From: Rhodospirillaceae bacterium
GTDB lineage: Bacteria; Pseudomonadota; Alphaproteobacteria; Bin65
Assembly: GCA_011523655.1 (NCBI GenBank)
Contig: WTGH01000009.1
Location: 1-64,000 of the forward strand
Direction: 5' to 3'
Length of the DNA: 64,000 nt
Shown here piece after piece: positions 8,659 to 16,951 of the stretch. Positions within the stretch are counted from its first letter, which is position 1. Each line of letters opens with the position of its first letter. The translations under genes were made by a program, and so were the position numbers. The notes under the pieces were generated by a model. It did no database searches, had not been told where the DNA came from, and was given only the letters and a program-made list of their open reading frames with translations.

Positions 8659-10995
8659 ATGGCCGCTGAAAGCGCCGGAACCGGCAATGGCCGCGTCGAG
8701 GATGCCCGCCTGCTGACGGGCCGGGCGCGGTTCGTCGACGACCGGGCGCTCGACCGCATGGCGCACGCCGTCTTCGTGCGCAGCCCGGTCGCCCATGCTG
8801 AAATCGCCGGCATCGAGACCGGAGAAGCGCGCGCGGCCGGGGCGCTGCTGGTGCTGATGGCCGACGATCTGCCCTTCATCGAACAGACGCTGGTAACGCG
8901 CTACGGCCATCCGGACCTCCGGCCCGCCATGATGCCCTTTCTGGCGCGCGGCCGCGTCCGTTTCGCCGGTGAGCCGGTCGCCCTCGTGGTGGCCGGCAGC
9001 CGCTACGAGGCCGAGGACCTGGCAGCGCTGGTCGCGGTCGATTACCGGCCGCTGCCCGTCGTCGCGTCCGTTCCGGCCGCGCTGACCGATGGCGCGCCGG
9101 CGCTGCACGCCGCCTGGCCGGGCAATATCGCAGCGACATTCATGCACGAGACCGGCGACGCCGGGGCGGCACTGGCCCGGTGCGCCGGCCGGATTTCGCG
9201 GCGGTTCGCGTTTGCGCGGCAGGCCCCCGTACCGCTCGAGACGCGCGGCTGCGTCGCCGACTTCGACCCCGGCAGGGCCGCGCTGACCCTGCATATCTCG
9301 ACCCAGACGCACTATGCCGTGCGCGAGAACCTGGCCGCGATCCTGGACCTGCCGGAAGACGGCGTGCGCGTGATCGCCGAGGATGTCGGCGGCGGCTTCG
9401 GCTCCAAGTCCCGGCCCTATGTCGAGGAAGTCGTCGTCAGCCACGCCAGCCGGGTGCTCGGCCGGCCGGTGAAATGGATCGAGGACCGCTTCGAGCATTT
9501 CCAGGCGACGACTCATTCGCGCGCGACCGAGACCGATCTGGAAATCGGCTACGACCGCGACGGGCGCATCCTGGCGATGAAGGGCCGGCTTACGGTCGAC
9601 ATCGGCGCCTATGCCTTCACCAGCGGCATCATCACGGCCATGGTTGCATCCGGCCATTGCGCCGGCCCGTACAAGATTCCGAACGTGTCGCTGGAGGTCG
9701 TCTGCGTCGGCACCAACAAGACGCCGCTGGCGACCTATCGCGGCGCAGGACAGCCCGAAGCGACCTTCCCCCTCGAAGCCTTGCTTGACATGGCCGCCCG
9801 GGACCTCGGGCTGTCCGCGGTCGAAATCAGGGCGCGCAACCTGGTGACGCCGGCCGACATGCCCTACGCGCCGCATATCCCGTACGGCGGCGCCAGATGC
9901 CGCTTCGAAAGCGGAGATTTTCCGGCGTTGCTCCATCGGGCCGCGGAAGGCAGCGGTTACGGCGAAAAGGTCGAAACCGCCGGGCCGCGCGAACGCGCGG
10001 CCTGGGGCCTCGCGTGCGGCATCGAGAGCACCGGCTTCGTCGGCTTCGAATCGGCGGAGGTCCGCATCGACGGCGCCGGCAACGTCACCGTCCTTTCCGG
10101 CATGTCGAGCCAGGGCCAGGGCCAGGCGACGGCCTACGCCGGGGTGTGCGCGGAGATCCTGGGCATCGACGCGGACCGCGTGGCCGTCCGCATGGGCGAT
10201 ACCGGGCTCCTGCCGTTCGGCCGGGGCGCCTTCGCCAGCCGCGGCGCGGTCGTCGGCGCCAACGCGGTCGCCGGCGCCGCGCAACGCCTGCGCGAAAAGG
10301 TGCTGGGCCATGCCGGCATGCTGTTGCAGGAAAATCCAGGGAGCCTGTCCCTGAACGCAGGCGAGATCGTCCGGGCCGACGGCGAACGGACCGGGCTGCA
10401 TCTGGGCGATATCGCGCGGGCGGCGGCTCCCGGCGGTCCGCTGTACGACGGCGATCCGGCGCTGTCTTCGCATTTCGTCTTCGATACGGAAGGGACGCTG
10501 ACCTTCGCGCTCGCGGTCCACGCAGCGAAAGTTGCCGTCGACATGCAGACCGGTCGCTGCCGGATCCTGGACTATTTCATCGTCCACGACGCGGGCCGGC
10601 TTCTCGACCGGGCCATCGTCGACGGCCAGATCGTCGGCGGTGCGGTCGACGGGATCGGCGGCGCGATGCTTTCGGAGCTGGTCTACGATGAGGACGGCCA
10701 GTTGCTGAGCGGGACCCTAGCCGACTATCCGGTCATCGCGGCCCCGGACGCGCCGCCCGTGCGGCTGGAGCATCTTCACACGGTTCCGACGACCAATCCG
10801 CTCGGCGTGCGCGGCATCGGCGAAGGCGGCGTCATCCCGGTTGCGCCGGCCATAATGAACGCCGTTTCCCGGGCAATCGACCCCGCCGGCAACAGTCACG
10901 CTGCGCCGCTCTGCCGGATTCCGCTCCGGCCGGAGGCTGTGTTGCGGGCGATTCGCCGCGTCCGTTCCAGCCAGTCGGCGCCGCGCGGACAATGA
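8659..10995 (+). CDS. Xanthine dehydrogenase-family molybdenum-binding subunit (CoxL form II-like)
   Basis: A 778-residue protein of the molybdenum hydroxylase large-subunit family. It has the usual N-terminal domain (RFVDDRALDRMAHAVFVRSP) and the GGGFGSKS motif. The active-site loop is TYRGAGQPEA (residues 359-368), close to the AYRGAGR of form II CoxL-like enzymes and lacking the cysteine of true CO dehydrogenase. The catalytic glutamate is E722 in GIGEGGVIP. A form II-like enzyme usually works with FAD and 2Fe-2S subunits; none lies next to it here, so it is an orphan in this window. The substrate is unknown. Confidence 0.88.
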   Translation: MAAESAGTGNGRVEDARLLTGRARFVDDRALDRMAHAVFVRSPVAHAEIAGIETGEARAAGALLVLMADDLPFIEQTLVTRYGHPDLRPAMMPFLARGRVRFAGEPVALVVAGSRYEAEDLAALVAVDYRPLPVVASVPAALTDGAPALHAAWPGNIAATFMHETGDAGAALARCAGRISRRFAFARQAPVPLETRGCVADFDPGRAALTLHISTQTHYAVRENLAAILDLPEDGVRVIAEDVGGGFGSKSRPYVEEVVVSHASRVLGRPVKWIEDRFEHFQATTHSRATETDLEIGYDRDGRILAMKGRLTVDIGAYAFTSGIITAMVASGHCAGPYKIPNVSLEVVCVGTNKTPLATYRGAGQPEATFPLEALLDMAARDLGLSAVEIRARNLVTPADMPYAPHIPYGGARCRFESGDFPALLHRAAEGSGYGEKVETAGPRERAAWGLACGIESTGFVGFESAEVRIDGAGNVTVLSGMSSQGQGQATAYAGVCAEILGIDADRVAVRMGDTGLLPFGRGAFASRGAVVGANAVAGAAQRLREKVLGHAGMLLQENPGSLSLNAGEIVRADGERTGLHLGDIARAAAPGGPLYDGDPALSSHFVFDTEGTLTFALAVHAAKVAVDMQTGRCRILDYFIVHDAGRLLDRAIVDGQIVGGAVDGIGGAMLSELVYDEDGQLLSGTLADYPVIAAPDAPPVRLEHLHTVPTTNPLGVRGIGEGGVIPVAPAIMNAVSRAIDPAGNSHAAPLCRIPLRPEAVLRAIRRVRSSQSAPRGQ

Positions 10996-11013
10996 TTGCC
11001 GCGAGACGACTGA

Positions 11014-11229
11014 CTAATTGCGCCACGCCTTCTGCCAGGCGGCAAATTCCGACCGCGAGATGCGATAGCGGGCGAAATTTCCGTCGTGCAGGCTGAGAAG
11101 TTCCCGTTCGGCGATTTTGCGAAACCGTCCGCGTTCGGCGTCTTCGATGTGCCGGACGGCCCACGCCTCGACTTCGGCAGGGCTTGCGGCGTCCGCATCG
11201 CGGCGGCCGTGTCCGGCCGTGTCCGGCAG
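11014..11229 (-). pseudogene. Small ORF without a normal start codon
   Basis: The open frame on the minus strand runs from 11298 to the TAG at 11014 and contains no ATG, GTG or TTG. The translation looks like real protein: AEVEAWAVRHIEDAERG, RKIAERELLSLHDGNFARYR, SRSEFAAWQKAWRN. I do not recognise the family. A CTG at 11229 is the only plausible alternative start. The frame overlaps the 3' end of the upstream GPP34-like gene by up to 47 nt in a shifted register, so a frameshift could have fused or split them. It may be a decayed gene. Confidence 0.4.
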
Positions 11230-11251
11230 GCCGTTGCCGGAACGAAGGGCC

Positions 11252-11902
11252 TCAGTGCATCGGGACGAAGGCCATGGCGAGCGACGTCTCGATCTCCGTC
11301 ACCGCCTTCGCTACCTCGCGCCCGATCAGGTCCATCCGGCGGACCTGTTCGATACGCGGCGCCGCCGCCTTCAATTCGCGGCTCGACATCAGGCCCTCGA
11401 AGATGCGGCAGACGTCCGCCAGCGAGATGATGATGATGTCGCGCGCGTCCGGAATCTCATCGCTCAGGATCACGCCCATGATGCGGAGTTTCACCTCCTG
11501 CACCGTCTTGTAGTCGTCGATCGGGTAGCGCCGCGTCCGCAGCACCCACATGAACCGGTCCTCTTCGCGGTGCAGGATGCCGCGTTCGACGAGCCGGGCG
11601 AGGGACCCCTCGCGGATGTTCTCGGCATCGGCCACGGTCTGCTTGATCCAGTACGCCGTGTCGAACGTCTCCTCCGACTCGACAATTCGGGCGAGAGTCG
11701 GATCGAGCAGGTCGTCGCCGAGCGGGCTCGGGTCGATCACGAAGAGTTGCTCCGGATCGGTATCGATCCGCCCCTCCATCGCCAGGTCCATAAGCACCGC
11801 TCCGGCGAGCGCATATTCGAGCGATAGCGTGGGAACGTCGATGAACCTTCCGCCCTTGTCGTCCAGCAAGAGCAGCATGATCTCTTCCGAGAATCTCAGC
11901 AT
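11252..11902 (-). CDS. GPP34-like family phosphoprotein
   Basis: A 216-residue protein resembling the bacterial relatives of Golgi phosphoprotein 3 (GPP34). The N-terminus LRFSEEIMLLLLDDKGGRF and ALAGAVLMDLAMEGRID are typical, and the mostly helical remainder fits the fold. Eukaryotic members bind phosphoinositides; the bacterial role is not settled. The start at 11902 is supported by AGGAG about 9 nt upstream. It is divergent from the microcompartment operon across a 343-nt spacer, and there is no sign that it belongs to that system. Confidence 0.75.
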   Translation of the reverse strand: MLRFSEEIMLLLLDDKGGRFIDVPTLSLEYALAGAVLMDLAMEGRIDTDPEQLFVIDPSPLGDDLLDPTLARIVESEETFDTAYWIKQTVADAENIREGSLARLVERGILHREEDRFMWVLRTRRYPIDDYKTVQEVKLRIMGVILSDEIPDARDIIIISLADVCRIFEGLMSSRELKAAAPRIEQVRRMDLIGREVAKAVTEIETSLAMAFVPMH

Positions 11903-11989
11903 CCGGGGGAACTCCTGAGTCGGGATGTGGGCAATCGCGGTGGCTTTGCGGTCGGCCCACCATAGCGCGCCGTTTGCGGCTTGCACAAT

Positions 11990-12011
11990 TCCGTTATACG
12001 TCCGTTACACT
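11990..12011. promoter_or_regulatory. Tandem 11-mers TCCGTTATACG / TCCGTTACACT upstream of the BMC operon
   Basis: Two adjacent copies that agree at 9 of 11 positions lie in the 343-nt spacer (11903-12245) between the divergent GPP34-like and dioxygenase genes. One helical turn of spacing suggests an activator site on one face of the DNA. No convincing -35/-10 pair was found nearby. The rest of the spacer holds no gene that I can support. Confidence 0.35.
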
Positions 12012-12245
12012 TTCGACCTTTTCGATATGCCGGAACCGGCCCGGAACGGGAACGCGGGCGCTGCGGTGGCCCGATTGCCCCCGGCCCGGTTTCGCAACCC
12101 TGCGCCCCAATCGCCGAAACGTGCGACTCTCGCGTAAAATTCTATCTCGCCTATCTGGCCCGGCAGCCACTTGAGAAGGCGATCGGGACGAACGACACTT
12201 TGCCGAAGAATCGCCGGACCCAAGCGCTTCCGGGAGGGCGCCGCC

Positions 12246-13322
12246 ATGAACTATGCCCACATTTCGGTCGAGCCGATGACGCCGAATATCGGCGCCATGG
12301 TCTCGAACGTCGATCTCAATGCCGTGCGGAGCGACGCCGTCTACGAAGAGATCAAGGCGGCGCTGTGGCAATACCACGTCCTGTTCTTCCGCAACCAGCC
12401 GATCGAGCCGGAGCCCTATATCCGGCTGGGCAAGCAGTTCGGCGAACTGGAAGAGCACGAGTTCTTCCCGCACATCGAGGGCTATCCCCAGATCCAGACC
12501 ATCGCCCACGAGGGCTACGACCAGCCGGAAACCGACCGCTGGCACACCGACGTGACGTTCCGCGCCCGGCCGAGCAGCGTCAACCTGCTGCGCGCGGTGA
12601 AGCTGCCGCCGTCCGGCGGTGACACCGTCTGGTCGTCGACCGCCGCGGCGTTCGATGCGCTGCCCGACCAGGTCAAGACCATGCTGCTCGGCCTCAAGGC
12701 GGATCACGACCTGCCGCACCACCAGCGCCGGATCGATTTCTACCGCCGGGTCGAGGAAGGCCGGATCGGCGGCCAGTCGATGATGAATTCGATGGCCAAC
12801 GAGCACGAGTTCCGGCTGATCGAGCAGAACCCGATCGTGACCCACCCCGCCGTCATCAACCATCCGGTCACCGGTCGGCTGACCCTGTTCGTCAACTCGA
12901 TCTGGACCAAGAAGTTTTTCGGCATCCATCTCGACATCAGCGACGCGCTGCTCGCCATGCTCTTCGAATGGGTCAAGAAGCCGGAATTCCTGGTGCGCTT
13001 CCGCTGGGAGACGGATTCGCTGGTGATCTGGGACAATTTCGCGACCCAGCACTACGCGGTGTTCGACTACGCGCCCCACTACCGGGGCATGCACCGGATG
13101 ACCGCCGGATCGGCCGAGCCGCGCCTCGACATGGCGACGGTTCCGGCGCATCTGCGGCCGCCCGCGGCATCCGCCGGCAACGGCGTCGGGCCGCGCTCGA
13201 TCGTCGATACCGAGCGCCTCGCCGCCGCCCCCGCCGCCGAGCGGGCGGCGGTCCATGCCGTGTTCAACGCCCTCGACGGCGTCGATCTCGACGCCATCGG
13301 CGCGCGCGCGGCCGGCATCTGA
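12246..13322 (+). CDS. TauD/TfdA-family Fe(II)/2-oxoglutarate dioxygenase
   Basis: A 358-residue protein. The metal ligands are H100 and D102 in DRWHTDVTF and H269 in WDNFATQHYA; R280 is 11 residues later, where the family binds 2-oxoglutarate. TauD-type enzymes hydroxylate their substrate and often release an aldehyde (aminoacetaldehyde from taurine, glyoxylate from 2,4-D). GGAGGG precedes the ATG. The catalytic core ends near residue 300; residues 305-358 form an unusual extension with a Pro/Ala/Gly-rich linker and a helix (AERAAVHAVFNALDGV). It begins the microcompartment gene run, 32 nt before the aldehyde dehydrogenase. The substrate is unknown. Confidence 0.88.
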   Translation: MNYAHISVEPMTPNIGAMVSNVDLNAVRSDAVYEEIKAALWQYHVLFFRNQPIEPEPYIRLGKQFGELEEHEFFPHIEGYPQIQTIAHEGYDQPETDRWHTDVTFRARPSSVNLLRAVKLPPSGGDTVWSSTAAAFDALPDQVKTMLLGLKADHDLPHHQRRIDFYRRVEEGRIGGQSMMNSMANEHEFRLIEQNPIVTHPAVINHPVTGRLTLFVNSIWTKKFFGIHLDISDALLAMLFEWVKKPEFLVRFRWETDSLVIWDNFATQHYAVFDYAPHYRGMHRMTAGSAEPRLDMATVPAHLRPPAASAGNGVGPRSIVDTERLAAAPAAERAAVHAVFNALDGVDLDAIGARAAGI

Positions 13323-13354
13323 CCCGCCGCATGGGACGGGACGGGCCGAAGCCG

Positions 13355-14830
13355 ATGGACAAGGATCTGGAAGCGCTGCAAAGCAGCCGGGACCTGCTGC
13401 GCCGCGCCCGCGCCGCGGCGGAAGCGTTCCGGCGCATGCCGCCGGCCCAGGCGATGGCGATTGCCGGCACCGTGGCCAAGGCGGCGGCCGGGCGCGCGCG
13501 CCACTATGCCGAATGGGCGGTGCGGGAAACCGGCTTCGGCAAGGTCGAGGACAAGATCGACAAGAACCTCACCGGCAGCATCCGGATCTACGAGGCCTAT
13601 TGCGACTCCCCGATCGGCGGCATCCGGCAGGACCGGGCGCGCAACGTCGTCGAGATCGGCCGCCCGGCCGGGGTGATCGTCGGCCTGTCCAATTCCACTT
13701 CGCCGGTCGGCACCGTCTATTTCAAGGCGATGCTGGCGCTGATGACGCGCAACGCCATCGTGTTCAGCCCGCATCCGGCGGCGCTCGCCTGCACCGCCGA
13801 CGCGGCGCGCTTTCTCGAAAAGACGGCCCGGCTCGCCGGCGCGCCGCCCGACGCGATCCAGATTCTCGCCGAGCCGACGCTCAAGGCGACCAACGCGCTG
13901 ATGCAGTCCGACGAGACCGACCTGGTGATCGCGACCGGCGGCGCGGCGATGGTGCGCGCGGCCTACAGTTCGGGCAATCCGGCGCTCGGCGTCGGGCCGG
14001 GCAACACGCCGGTCTATGTCGACCGCTCGGCCGATCTCGCTTCGGCTGCCGAAAAGATCGTCACCGGCAAGGAATACGATTACGGCACGCCCTGTTCGGC
14101 GCCGTCGGTCGTGCTGGCCGACCGGCCGATAGCGCGCGAATTGCGCCGCCTGCTCGAACAGCAGGGCGCATATTTCTGCTCGGACGAGGAACTGGCGACG
14201 CTCGAGGCGGCGGCCTTTCCCGGCGGCCGGCTCAACCCGGCGATCATCGGCCAGCCGGCCGGCCAGGTGGCGCAGATCGCCGGCCTGTCGCTGCCGCCGG
14301 AAACCCGCGCCATCGTCGGCCTGTTCGAGGATGCCGCTGTCGCCCAGGACTCCGGGAGCGTGCCGCCGATGGCGCGCGAGAAGCTCTCCGTCCTGCTCGG
14401 CGCGTCGGCGGTCGACGGGGTGGAGGGCGCCATCGCCATCGCGCGCTGCATGCTGCGCTCGGCCGGCGCGGGCCATACCGCCGCCATCTTTACTGCCGAC
14501 CCGGAGCAGGCGGTGCTGTTCGGCGCGGCGCTGGACTATTACCGCATCGTGGTCAACGGCGATCCGACCAACGGCGCGGTCGGCCGCGGCACGGCCCTGC
14601 CGGTCACCTTCACCATCGGTACCGGCTTCGCCGGCAAGAGTTCGATCGATCATAACCTCGGCCCCGAAGACCTGATCGACTGGAAGCGGGTCGCCTTTCC
14701 CGCGGGAGACTCACCGGCCGCGAAGCCCGTCGACGAGCGGACCGAACCGGCCCGCAGCACCGACGCAACGGTGCAGGCGCTGAAGGAAGAGATCCGGCGC
14801 ATCGTCGCCGAAGAACTGGCGCGGAGCTGA
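13355..14830 (+). CDS. CoA-acylating-type aldehyde dehydrogenase of the microcompartment
   Basis: A 491-residue aldehyde dehydrogenase related to the PduP/EutE group. The cofactor region is seen in LSNSTSPVGTVYFKAM and GNPALGVGPGNTPVYVD, and the catalytic cysteine is C247 in GTPCSAPSVV. The enzyme should convert an aldehyde, NAD+ and CoA to acyl-CoA. After a Pro/Ala-rich linker the last 18 residues (VQALKEEIRRIVAEELAR) form an amphipathic helix, as in shell-targeting peptides. ATG 13331 is an alternative start. It lies 4 nt before a shell gene. This is the core enzyme of a catabolic microcompartment. Confidence 0.88.
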   Translation: MDKDLEALQSSRDLLRRARAAAEAFRRMPPAQAMAIAGTVAKAAAGRARHYAEWAVRETGFGKVEDKIDKNLTGSIRIYEAYCDSPIGGIRQDRARNVVEIGRPAGVIVGLSNSTSPVGTVYFKAMLALMTRNAIVFSPHPAALACTADAARFLEKTARLAGAPPDAIQILAEPTLKATNALMQSDETDLVIATGGAAMVRAAYSSGNPALGVGPGNTPVYVDRSADLASAAEKIVTGKEYDYGTPCSAPSVVLADRPIARELRRLLEQQGAYFCSDEELATLEAAAFPGGRLNPAIIGQPAGQVAQIAGLSLPPETRAIVGLFEDAAVAQDSGSVPPMAREKLSVLLGASAVDGVEGAIAIARCMLRSAGAGHTAAIFTADPEQAVLFGAALDYYRIVVNGDPTNGAVGRGTALPVTFTIGTGFAGKSSIDHNLGPEDLIDWKRVAFPAGDSPAAKPVDERTEPARSTDATVQALKEEIRRIVAEELARS

Positions 14831-14834
14831 GCCG

Positions 14835-15455
14835 ATGCCGACCCTGCGCTCCTACATTTTCCTCGACCAGCTGCAGCCGCAGACCATGTGCTACATCGGC
14901 TCGACGATGCGCGGCTTCCTGCCCCGGCAGCGCGACGCGGCGATGATCGTCGAGGTCGCGCCGGGCATGGATATCGAGTGGCTGACCGACATCGCGCTCA
15001 AGCACGACGCGATCCGGCCGGGCAATCTCGTCGTCGAGCGCCAGTTCGGCTATCTGGAGTTTCACGCCGACGATCCGGCGTCGGTCCGTTCGGCGGGCGC
15101 GGCGATCCTGGAGGCGGCCGGCGTTTCGGCGGCCGACGCCATGCCGCCGGAAGTCCTGGCGTCGCGCATCGTCGACCGGATCGACCCCTACCATTCCTTC
15201 CTGGTCAACCGGAACAAGCAGGGCAGCATGCTCCTGCCCGGCGACACCCTGTTCATCTTCGAAATGACGCCCTCCGCCAATGCCCTGCTCGCCGCCAACG
15301 AAGCGGAAAAGGTCGCCAACGTGAAGCTGGTCGATTGCCGGTTCATGGGCGCCGCGGGGCGGCTCTATATGGCCGGCACGGCGTCCGACGTGCGCACCGC
15401 CGCCGACGCCGCCAGGTCGGCGCTCGGTGCGGCCCCGGGTGCGGGAGTAGCATAG
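14835..15455 (+). CDS. Tandem-domain shell protein (BMC-T), first copy
   Basis: A 206-residue protein with two BMC-like halves, the length of a trimeric tandem-domain shell protein. Conserved stretches are MIVEVAPGMDIEWLTDIALK, LVVERQFGYLEFH, FLVNRNKQGSMLLPGDTLF and VDCRFMGAAGRLYMAGT. Three subunits form a pseudohexameric tile, often with a larger pore for metabolites or cofactors. It resembles the second BMC-T at 16952 (shared ANEAEK/ANEAER, CRxxGAxGRxYMAG). Start and stop are tight: 4 nt after the aldehyde dehydrogenase and 2 nt before the next gene. Confidence 0.85.
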   Translation: MPTLRSYIFLDQLQPQTMCYIGSTMRGFLPRQRDAAMIVEVAPGMDIEWLTDIALKHDAIRPGNLVVERQFGYLEFHADDPASVRSAGAAILEAAGVSAADAMPPEVLASRIVDRIDPYHSFLVNRNKQGSMLLPGDTLFIFEMTPSANALLAANEAEKVANVKLVDCRFMGAAGRLYMAGTASDVRTAADAARSALGAAPGAGVA

Positions 15456-15457
15456 CG

Positions 15458-16318
15458 ATGGCGGAGCAGACGGACGCGATCCGCAAGCTGGTGCGGGAGG
15501 CGATCGCCGAGGCGAAAGGCGCGGATGCGCCGCCGCCCTCGGCCGCCGGGCAGGGCGTGCCGGTGCGCGTTCCCATTGTCATTCGCGACAGCGCGGATGC
15601 CGGCCGCCTGGCGCAACTGGCGGGCGCCATCGCCGCCTCGCCAGAACTGGGGCCGCGCCTGAAGAGCGGCGGCATCGCCTTCGATGCGCGGCTGGAAGCG
15701 GGGGTCGACGGGCCGGCCGAGGCCGAGGGCCGGGCGGCGTTCGACCGCTTCTTCGAGGCCTTCAACACCGGCGATTTCGACCGGGTGTGGGAGACCGTCA
15801 CCGACGATTTCGAATGGCGCCTGCCGGGCGGCCCGGATGCGCCTTACACGTCGGCAAAGGGCAAGGCGGCCTTCCGCGACGCCTATACGAAACGCTGGGA
15901 CTTCCTGAAGCATTTTACCGCGGTCAACGAGGTCATCTTCGCCAGCGGCGACCGGGTCTACCAGCACTACCGGGTCACCGGCACGGGCCCCGACGGCAAA
16001 TTCCACGATTTCACCGGGCTCGATTTCTACATCGTGCGCGGCGGGAAAATCGCGCTCAAGGACGCCTACAACAAAACCGTGCCGCCCGGCGGCCGATCGG
16101 GCGCCCCAAAACGGGCCGCGAAACGTTCTGCCCCGGACGGCGCGCGCGCGGCTGCGCCGTCGCTCGATATCGCCGACGGCGTGATTACCGAGCGCAAGGT
16201 CGTCGAGGCGGCCCGGCTCGGCACAAGGCTGGCCATCGGCCGGCGCGCCGTCGTCACACCGCTCGCCCGCGACCGCGCCAGGGCCCTCGGCCTGACCATT
16301 GAGAGGAGCGACCCATGA
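15458..16318 (+). CDS. Three-part BMC cargo candidate with SnoaL-like domain
   Basis: A 286-residue protein with an unusual layout. Residues 5-19 form an amphipathic helix (DAIRKLVREAIAEAK) like shell-targeting peptides. Residues 36-80 are an unassigned segment. Residues 90-207 are a SnoaL/NTF2-like domain (FFEAFNTGDFDRVWETVTDDFEW, then FTGLDFYIVRGGKI). Residues 237-283 hold ITERKVV and VVTPLARDRARALGLTI, a motif resembling one found in ethanolamine-type BMC proteins. SnoaL-like folds include isomerases and hydrolases, but no catalytic set can be assigned. It overlaps the BMC-P gene by 4 nt. An internal enzyme or scaffold role is inference. Confidence 0.75.
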   Translation: MAEQTDAIRKLVREAIAEAKGADAPPPSAAGQGVPVRVPIVIRDSADAGRLAQLAGAIAASPELGPRLKSGGIAFDARLEAGVDGPAEAEGRAAFDRFFEAFNTGDFDRVWETVTDDFEWRLPGGPDAPYTSAKGKAAFRDAYTKRWDFLKHFTAVNEVIFASGDRVYQHYRVTGTGPDGKFHDFTGLDFYIVRGGKIALKDAYNKTVPPGGRSGAPKRAAKRSAPDGARAAAPSLDIADGVITERKVVEAARLGTRLAIGRRAVVTPLARDRARALGLTIERSDP

Positions 16319-16566
16319 AAACCGGCACCGTGGTCGGCCGTGTCTGGGCGACCAAGCGAATCGACCGGCTTCCGGCCGGCGCCCTGCTCGAAATCGAACT
16401 GGACGGACGGGCCAAGGAGCGGGTCATCGCCTTCGACCCGCTCGGCTCCGGCGACGGCGAACGCGTGCTCGTCACCTTCGGCCGCGCGGCCACCAACTGG
16501 TTCCCCGAGGGCAAGGCCGTCGTGGATGCCCTGATCGTCGGTTCGCTCGACGAAAACGGCGGTTGA
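16315..16566 (+). CDS. Pentameric shell vertex protein (BMC-P, EutN/CcmL family)
   Basis: An 83-residue protein matching the EutN/CcmL/CsoS4 family over its full length: GTVVGRVWATKRIDRLPAGALLEIELD, IAFDPLGSGDGERVLVTFG and VVDALIVGSLDE. Five copies cap the vertices of the icosahedral shell. The start overlaps the preceding fusion gene by ATGA, showing tight coupling. Only one vertex gene is present in the locus. Confidence 0.93.
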   Translation: MKTGTVVGRVWATKRIDRLPAGALLEIELDGRAKERVIAFDPLGSGDGERVLVTFGRAATNWFPEGKAVVDALIVGSLDENGG

Positions 16567-16611
16567 AACAGCAAGTTATCCCGAAAACCACCCATCGGAA
16601 CGGAGGATGGA

Positions 16612-16887
16612 ATGTCCCAGGCTGTAGGAATGATCGAAACGGTCGGCTACGTCGCCGCCTATGCGGCGGCCGATGCCATGGTCAAGGCCGCGAACGTGAC
16701 CATCGCCGGCCGCGAGCAGGTCGGCGGCGGGCTGGTCGCGGTCAGCGTCACCGGCGATGTCGGCGCGGTCAAGGCGGCGACCGAGGCCGGGGCCGAGGCA
16801 GCCTCCCAGGTCGGCGAGGTCAAGTCGGTCCACGTCATCCCGCGCCCGCACGCCGACGTGCAGAAGGCGTTCGCCGGTGGCAAATGA
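16612..16887 (+). CDS. Hexameric shell protein (BMC-H)
   Basis: A 91-residue canonical BMC-domain protein: [52 protein letters not shown] and [10 protein letters not shown]. Six copies form the main flat tile of the shell, with a small central pore. It follows BMC-P by 45 nt and has GGAGG about 7 nt upstream. It is the only single-domain BMC gene seen here, so it should make the bulk facets. Confidence 0.95.
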   Translation: MSQAVGMIETVGYVAAYAAADAMVKAANVTIAGREQVGGGLVAVSVTGDVGAVKAATEAGAEAASQVGEVKSVHVIPRPHADVQKAFAGGK

Positions 16888-16951
16888 GGGCGGCAAATGA
16901 CGGCGGCATTTTGCACCGCAGGGGCTGCGGCCCGGCGGGTGAGCGGGCGCC

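Noticed and set aside
12968..13354. N-terminal extension of the aldehyde dehydrogenase frame into the dioxygenase gene
   Set aside because: The extension lies antisense-like over the dioxygenase coding region in another register and has no family match; the start near 13355 gives the expected length.
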